This document shows positions 60,081 through 64,000 of a stretch of 64,000 nucleotides of DNA, in pieces. Positions within the stretch are counted from its first letter, which is position 1; each line of letters opens with the position of its first letter. The translations under genes were made by a program, and so were the position numbers. Source of the stretch: an uncultured Chitinophagaceae bacterium (GTDB lineage: Bacteria > Bacteroidota > Bacteroidia > Chitinophagales > Chitinophagaceae); contig CAKZFX010000014.1 in NCBI GenBank assembly GCA_936908745.1, positions 62,001 to 126,000 on the forward strand. The letters are read 5' to 3'. A model generated the notes under the pieces. That model made no database searches. It saw only the letters and a program-made list of their open reading frames with translations, and was not told the DNA's origin.

Positions 60081-60743
60081 ATGAACGAACTCCTTTTGAT
60101 CGTTCTCGCATATCTGATTGGCAGCATTCCCAGTTCCGTTTGGGTAGGCCGTTACTTCTTTGATATTGATATCAGGGAATACGGGAGTGGTAATGCCGGT
60201 GCTACCAACACCTTTCGTGTATTGGGCCCGAAATGGGGTACCATCGTGATGGTGGCTGATATGGTAAAAGGCATCATTGCCGTGAAACTTGCCCTGTTAC
60301 TTCCTGAATATTTTGACCATGAAATGCGTTTGCAAACGCTGCAGCTCGGCTTAGGTCTTGCAGCCGTGGTAGGCCATATTTTCCCCATCTGGGCTGATTT
60401 TCGGGGAGGTAAGGGAGTCGCTACTTTATTTGGTATCGTATTGGGTATTTCACCGTTGACAGCGTTAAGCTGTGTGGGTGTATTCCTGCTGGTTTTATAC
60501 CTGACAAGGTTTGTATCGCTGAGTTCTATTTTAGCAAGCATCGCTTTCCCGGTTTTCATCCTTGTTATCTTCAATGTAGAAAACCATGTGTACCGTGTAT
60601 TTGCCATTGCAGTAGCTTTAATGGTATTGCTGACCCACCAGAAGAATATCGGCCGCATATTCAAAGGCGTGGAGAGCAAAGTACCGATCCTGAAGCACCG
60701 CGACCGCCGCCGCCAGCGCCGCCGTGGCAATGCCGACGCCTGA
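60081..60743 (+). CDS. plsY: Acyl-phosphate glycerol-3-phosphate acyltransferase
   Basis: PlsY transfers the acyl group from acyl-phosphate to glycerol-3-phosphate, the first step of phospholipid synthesis. The 220-residue inner-membrane protein has about five membrane segments and its three conserved loops: REYGSGNAGATNTFRVLG, GHIFPIWADFRGGKGVATL and LLTHQKNIGRIFKG. The C-terminus is very basic (HRDRRRQRRRGNADA). The partner PlsX is not in the window. Confidence 0.94.
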   Translation: MNELLLIVLAYLIGSIPSSVWVGRYFFDIDIREYGSGNAGATNTFRVLGPKWGTIVMVADMVKGIIAVKLALLLPEYFDHEMRLQTLQLGLGLAAVVGHIFPIWADFRGGKGVATLFGIVLGISPLTALSCVGVFLLVLYLTRFVSLSSILASIAFPVFILVIFNVENHVYRVFAIAVALMVLLTHQKNIGRIFKGVESKVPILKHRDRRRQRRRGNADA

Positions 60744-60845
60744 TTTCCAGCCTCTCAGAAAAAATATTCTTACCTTAATCATCCAAATTCATTTTGCCAT
60801 CGTCTTATTTGGTATAATGATTGTTTTTGATTTAAAAAACCAATT

Positions 60846-61658
60846 ATGATACGAGTCATTACCACCTTATTTATTTCTTCTGCGCTTTTAATAGCCTGCT
60901 CAAAAAATGCATTGACAGGTAAAAGCCAGTTTACCTTATTGCCGGAATCAGAGTTGCAGTCGATGGCTACAACCGAGTACCAGCAGTTTCTCTCCACAAA
61001 TAAAGTAGTTGCCACATCTAATAACCGTGATGCGGAAATGGTAAGAAGGGTAGGACAGCGGATTACGAATGCCGTGGATGCTTATTACAGGCAGCAAGGC
61101 ATGTCTGATAAACTCGCCGGTTTCAAATGGGAGTATAACCTTGTTGACGATAAGGCTGTGAACGCATGGTGTATGCCAGGTGGCAAGATCGTGGTGTATA
61201 CAGGCTTGTTACCTATCACCCAGAATGAGGCCGCCCTTGCGGCTGTAATGGGCCACGAGGTGTCTCACGCATTGCTGCAACATGGTAACCAGCGTATGAG
61301 CCAGGGCCTGGCGCAGCAGCTGGGCGGTGTGGCGTTGTCTGTTGCGGTGGCCAACAAACCTGCACAAACACAGAACCTGTTTATGTCAGCGTATGGCGTA
61401 GGTTCACAAGTAGGTGTTTTGCTGCCTTTTTCAAGAAAACATGAGCTGGAAGCGGATGACTGGGGATTGAAGTTTGCCGCTATGGCCGGTTATAATCCAC
61501 AGGAAGCGATCAATCTCTGGAAAAGAATGGAAGCGGCCAGTGGCGGTTCCAAGCCACCAGAGTTTTTAAGTACGCACCCCACAGAAGGCAAACGTATCGC
61601 TCAATTGGAAAAGCTGATGCCGGAGGCTATGAAGTATTATAAGCCTGTGAGCAACTAA
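60846..61658 (+). CDS. M48-family metallopeptidase lipoprotein
   Basis: The 270-residue protein has a lipoprotein signal (MIRVITTLFISSALLIAC), a Zn site in MGHEVSHALLQHGNQ with the third ligand in HELEADDWGLKFAAMAGYN, and the C-terminal STHPTEGKRIAQLEKL. Its domain order is that of the E. coli LoiP/YggG and BepA type, which degrade misfolded envelope proteins. It is a stand-alone gene with a terminator. Confidence 0.92.
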   Translation: MIRVITTLFISSALLIACSKNALTGKSQFTLLPESELQSMATTEYQQFLSTNKVVATSNNRDAEMVRRVGQRITNAVDAYYRQQGMSDKLAGFKWEYNLVDDKAVNAWCMPGGKIVVYTGLLPITQNEAALAAVMGHEVSHALLQHGNQRMSQGLAQQLGGVALSVAVANKPAQTQNLFMSAYGVGSQVGVLLPFSRKHELEADDWGLKFAAMAGYNPQEAINLWKRMEAASGGSKPPEFLSTHPTEGKRIAQLEKLMPEAMKYYKPVSN

Positions 61659-61688
61659 AATATTGATCTGAATTATTAAAAACCCGTC

Positions 61689-61724
61689 AAAACCCGTCCC
61701 GTGCGAGTTTGGGCGGGTTTTTTC
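61689..61724 (+). terminator. Terminator of the M48 gene
   Basis: AAAACCCG and CGGGTTTT form the outer stem with CCC/GGG inside, followed by a T run. Confidence 0.82.
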
Positions 61725-61759
61725 TTTGTTCAAACCCTCCAACTGCGGCTAAAATTGCT

Positions 61760-61846
61760 TACCTTTGCCATCCCTGCATTGAGAACCCTGCCGGTGGGAC
61801 TCCGAACCAGATTACCCGGCAGAACCTTTAAAAAAATAGCTTAAGT
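61760..61846 (+). promoter_or_regulatory. Promoter box and structured leader of the DUF3052-like gene
   Basis: TACCTTTG (61760-61767) fits TAnnTTTG exactly. In the leader, CTGCCGG (61798-61804) pairs with CCGGCAG (61826-61832), so a stable hairpin ends 14 nt before the ATG. I cannot match it to a known riboswitch. Confidence 0.5.
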
Positions 61847-62293
61847 ATGTCGCAAACTGTTTTTGAAAAGTTACAATTGGCAGACGAAAAGAACTTATTA
61901 ATCCAGGGTTTGCCTTCCTCAATCGAAAAGCAATTCAGTAAATTATCCTTCGCAAAGAACATGACCCCGTTGTTAAAGACGAGGAAAATCGATTTTGCAT
62001 TGGTTTTTGCCGTAAACGAGAACCAACTGAATGGTATTTTAAAGGATGTTATGCCTTCGCTGAAAGACGGCTCCAAATTCTGGGTAGCCTACCCCAAAAC
62101 CACTTCTAAGATTGCTACCGACCTCAACCGCGATTGTAGCTGGAACCGCCTCACCGGCGAGGGCTACGAAAGCATTGAAAGAGTGGAACTTGACCATGTA
62201 TGGAGCGCCTTGCGTTTTATCAAAGGTGAAAACCTGCGCGACGATGCTGCACCTGTAAGCCGTAAAAGGCAGGCTGCGGCTATGGCAGAGTAA
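61847..62293 (+). CDS. DUF3052-like small protein
   Basis: The 148-residue protein starts MSQTVFEKLQLADEKNLLIQ. The pattern KTRKIDFALVFAVNENQLNG, DGSKFWVAYPKTTSKIATDL and VELDHVWSALRFIK resembles DUF3052. It has no signal or membrane segment, and no function is known. It ends with a basic and Ala-rich tail (SRKRQAAAMAE). Confidence 0.72.
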   Translation: MSQTVFEKLQLADEKNLLIQGLPSSIEKQFSKLSFAKNMTPLLKTRKIDFALVFAVNENQLNGILKDVMPSLKDGSKFWVAYPKTTSKIATDLNRDCSWNRLTGEGYESIERVELDHVWSALRFIKGENLRDDAAPVSRKRQAAAMAE

Positions 62294-62315
62294 CGAGGCC
62301 GTGCTAAAATTAGTT

Positions 62316-62350
62316 AAGGTTTGTTGCGAAAGCAGCAAACCTTTTTTTAT
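62316..62350 (+). terminator. Terminator of the DUF3052-like gene
   Basis: AAGGTTTGTTGC and GCAGCAAACCTT form a 12-bp stem with one G-T pair and a GAAA tetraloop, followed by T7. Confidence 0.88.
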
Positions 62351-62357
62351 TTTTTTT

Positions 62358-62618
62358 ACCACAAAGTGCACAAAGTTTTTTTCACAAAGACCACGAAGGG
62401 TTTAAATGGAATTGCGTGTTTTAATGGAGAATTCTCTGTGTGCTTTGTGCAATTCTTTGTGATCTTAGTGTCTTAGTGGGAAATTTCTTTTTATTCTTTT
62501 TACCACAAAGTGCACAAAGGTTTTTTCACAAAGACCACAAAGGGTTTAAATGGAATTGCGTGTATTAATGGAGAATTCTCTGTGTGCTTTGTGCAATTCT
62601 TTGTGATCTTTGTGGTTA
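62358..62618. repeat. ACCACAAAG-type repeat copy 6, with a tandem 144-bp duplication
   Basis: ACCACAAAGTGCACAAAG begins at 62358 and again at 62502, an offset of 144 bp. The two copies differ at only a few positions through GGGTTTAAATGGAATTGCGT and CTGTGTGCTTTGTGC. Each copy has CACAAAG-type text at the start and CTTTGTG-type text at the end, an imperfect inverted repeat. It ends just before the CYTH gene. Confidence 0.75.
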
Positions 62619-62639
62619 TTGTATTTAAAAATAAACCCC

Positions 62640-63158
62640 ATGGCATTCCTGAACGTAGAAATCAAAGCCCGCTGCAACCATCCCTTGCCGATACGACAAT
62701 ACCTGTTAGATAATTGCACCGAGAATAAAGGTGTGGACCAGCAAACCGATACTTATTTCAATGTACCGAATGGACGTTTGAAGTTGCGCGAAGGCAATAT
62801 TGAGAACAACCTTATATTTTATGAACGTAGCAACCAGGCCGGGCCTAAGAATTCATCTTTCCAGTTGGTAAAAGTGGAAGATGCTGCCGGGTTGAAAGAA
62901 GCATTGATAAAGTCAAATGGTATCAAAGCGATTGTCAGCAAGCAAAGAGAAATTTATTATATCGACAATGTAAAGTTTCATATTGATGAAGTGCCGGGGT
63001 TGGGTTCCTTTGTAGAAATAGAAGCGGGAAATATTACAGCCGATCTTTCGCAGGAACAATTGAAAGAACAGTGTACTTTTTACATGACAACATTCAACAT
63101 AAAAGAGGAGGATTTAATTGAAGTGTCGTATAGCGATATGTTATTAAGCAGCCAGTAA
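62640..63158 (+). CDS. CYTH-domain (triphosphate tunnel/CyaB-like) protein
   Basis: From the ATG at 62640 (MAFLNVEIKARCNHPLPIRQ) it has 172 residues. The ExExK-like VEIKAR near the N-terminus, DTYFNVPNGRLKLREGN, FYERSN and EVPGLGSFVEIEAG are features of the CYTH tunnel fold, which handles triphosphates or acts as class IV adenylate cyclase. The activity cannot be told from sequence. The TTG-like start at 62610 in the same frame lies in the repeat and is unlikely. Confidence 0.82.
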   Translation: MAFLNVEIKARCNHPLPIRQYLLDNCTENKGVDQQTDTYFNVPNGRLKLREGNIENNLIFYERSNQAGPKNSSFQLVKVEDAAGLKEALIKSNGIKAIVSKQREIYYIDNVKFHIDEVPGLGSFVEIEAGNITADLSQEQLKEQCTFYMTTFNIKEEDLIEVSYSDMLLSSQ

Positions 63159-63253
63159 ATTTCAGGTGATCAACCTGTTCTTTTGGAAAACTCTTAGCAT
63201 GGGAAGGTGGAAATAAAAATGCTGTATTGGGGATCGGGCACCAAAAAAATTAG

Positions 63254-63261
63254 TAAATTTG
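63254..63261 (+). promoter_or_regulatory. -7 box of the Uma2 gene
   Basis: TAAATTTG fits TAnnTTTG exactly. The message would start near 63267, so the ATG at 63271 or 63289 is the likely start. Confidence 0.5.
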
Positions 63262-63270
63262 GTTATGAGT

Positions 63271-63870
63271 ATGAAGCTGAGAGAACCGATGGTGGCCTAT
63301 GGTAAAAATAAATTTACCATGGAGGAGTATTTTGAACTGGAGAGTGATTCTGGTGATAAACATGAATACTACGAGGGAGAAATTTTTGCCATGGCTGGTG
63401 GCAAAGTCAATCACAATCTTATTTCTGGTAATCTCTATCATGCATTCCGCAAGCAATTAGCCGAAAAATCCTGCCAGCCTTTTAACAGCGACCAGCGTAT
63501 TTACATTCCTGCCAATTCTTTGTTTACGTATCCTGATATTTCTATTGTATGCGGAGATCTGCAAACATTGAATAACGATGATATTAATCTTCTGAACCCT
63601 GCAATTATCGTGGAAGTGCTTTCTGCATCCACTAAAAGTTATGACAGGGGTGATAAGTTTAAATTATACCGGGATATCCCTTCCTTAAAAGAGTACCTGC
63701 TGGTAGATTCGGAAAGTATGGCTGTTGAGCTTTTCAGTTTAAATGCATCAGGCCGTTGGGAGCTTGAAGAGTTTTATGAAAGCACGGAAATATTGCATAT
63801 AAAAAGCATCGAAGTTTCGGTTTCTCTTTCAGAAATATATGAAAGCGTGAAATTGGGTATCAGCGGATAA
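63271..63870 (+). CDS. Uma2-family (PD-(D/E)XK-like) protein
   Basis: The protein (199 residues from 63271) has the DUF820/Uma2 layout: FTMEEYFELESDSGDKHEYY, EGEIFAMAGGKVNHNLISG, the Asp in YPDISIVCGD, the Glu in AIIVEVLSAST and the Lys in LKEYLLVDSE. This is a nuclease-like fold that occurs in many copies in some bacteria; the biological role is not established. Its end overlaps a convergent gene. Confidence 0.85.
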   Translation: MKLREPMVAYGKNKFTMEEYFELESDSGDKHEYYEGEIFAMAGGKVNHNLISGNLYHAFRKQLAEKSCQPFNSDQRIYIPANSLFTYPDISIVCGDLQTLNNDDINLLNPAIIVEVLSASTKSYDRGDKFKLYRDIPSLKEYLLVDSESMAVELFSLNASGRWELEEFYESTEILHIKSIEVSVSLSEIYESVKLGISG

Positions 63871-64000
63871 TCACTGCGCCCATTTTTTTGGTGAGTTCCA
63901 TTTCCATTTCTTTCAGGTGCAGGTGCGTTTGCCGCAACATATCGTATTCTTCTTCGGTATGCGGCTTTTCTAAATCCACCTGGTTTTCCAGCAGCATGCG
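63860..64000 (-). CDS. 3' end of an unknown helical protein (partial)
   Basis: The minus-strand frame open at the window edge gives 46 residues, ending at TGA (63860-63862): LLENQVDLEKPHTEEEYDML, then RQTHLHLKEMEMELTKKMGA and VIIR. It is very acidic and helical. An in-frame ATG at 63997 could be its start, but the gene may begin outside the window. It overlaps the Uma2 stop by 11 bp. I do not recognise it. Confidence 0.6.
   Translation of the reverse strand, partial: RMLLENQVDLEKPHTEEEYDMLRQTHLHLKEMEMELTKKMGAVIIR

Noticed and set aside
60152..60730. 192-codon frame opposite plsY
   Set aside because: PlsY motifs are clear on the plus strand; the product opposite is basic and has no domain.

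Overview
The window is a stretch of chromosome from a Bacteroidota bacterium, most likely of the family Chitinophagaceae. The signs are type IX secretion (T9SS) C-terminal sorting tails, a TonB-dependent receptor of the Bacteroidetes beta-barrel type, DUF4270 and GSCFA proteins, signal peptides that end just before Gln, few Shine-Dalgarno sites, and many promoters of the form TTG-N18-20-TAnnTTTG upstream of genes. About 62 protein genes, one tRNA-His, one probable structured RNA and two broken genes are visible. No prophage, insertion sequence, CRISPR array or rRNA was found.

Layout. 1-10.7 kb: the tail of a membrane protein, a T9SS-exported protein, rocD, a VOC protein, ispE, a bifunctional-nuclease/UVR protein, etfA and etfB, a TPR protein with tilS, a rhomboid protease and ribF. 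10.7-19.6 kb: purM, an RHH/PIN toxin-antitoxin pair, a BlaI-type repressor with a chimeric BlaR1-like M56 peptidase, ftsE, and a three-gene operon of two glycosyltransferases and a Gfo/Idh/MocA oxidoreductase. 19.9-31.7 kb is rich in envelope genes: TonB-dependent receptor, DUF445 protein, tRNA-His, S41 protease, a candidate SRP-like RNA, a frameshifted BECR-type nuclease, DinB protein, a triple-repeat lipoprotein, a subtilase and an OmpA/TSP3 protein. 31.8-40.4 kb is almost all minus strand: an ALDH7-like dehydrogenase, panB, ppx, ppk1, rfaE2, a UPF0104 protein, panD and panC, so three pantothenate genes lie within 7 kb. 40.4-52.9 kb: glycogen synthase-like protein with DUF4270, metK, rlmB, a surface-repeat protein, DUF2238, an HTH regulator, HMG-CoA lyase, a TlpA-like thioredoxin, GSCFA, galM and miaE. 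53-64 kb: a gene with an in-frame stop at its signal-peptide junction, an outer-membrane protein, bioF, rpsO-pnp, prmA, plsY, an M48 peptidase, a DUF3052-like protein, a CYTH protein, a Uma2 protein and the end of an unknown gene.

Most of this is ordinary core genome, and I do not see a convincing new multi-gene system. The most unusual items are: a BlaR1-like peptidase whose periplasmic part combines plug-like repeats, a TonB-C domain and a T9SS tail, preceded by a tandem operator; a BECR-type nuclease gene broken by what looks like loss of one GA unit; a secreted-protein gene with an amber codon exactly where the first mature residue should be; a compact RNA with features of SRP RNA domain IV; and several families of dispersed intergenic repeats that run into coding ends and, in ribF, sit in frame inside a gene.
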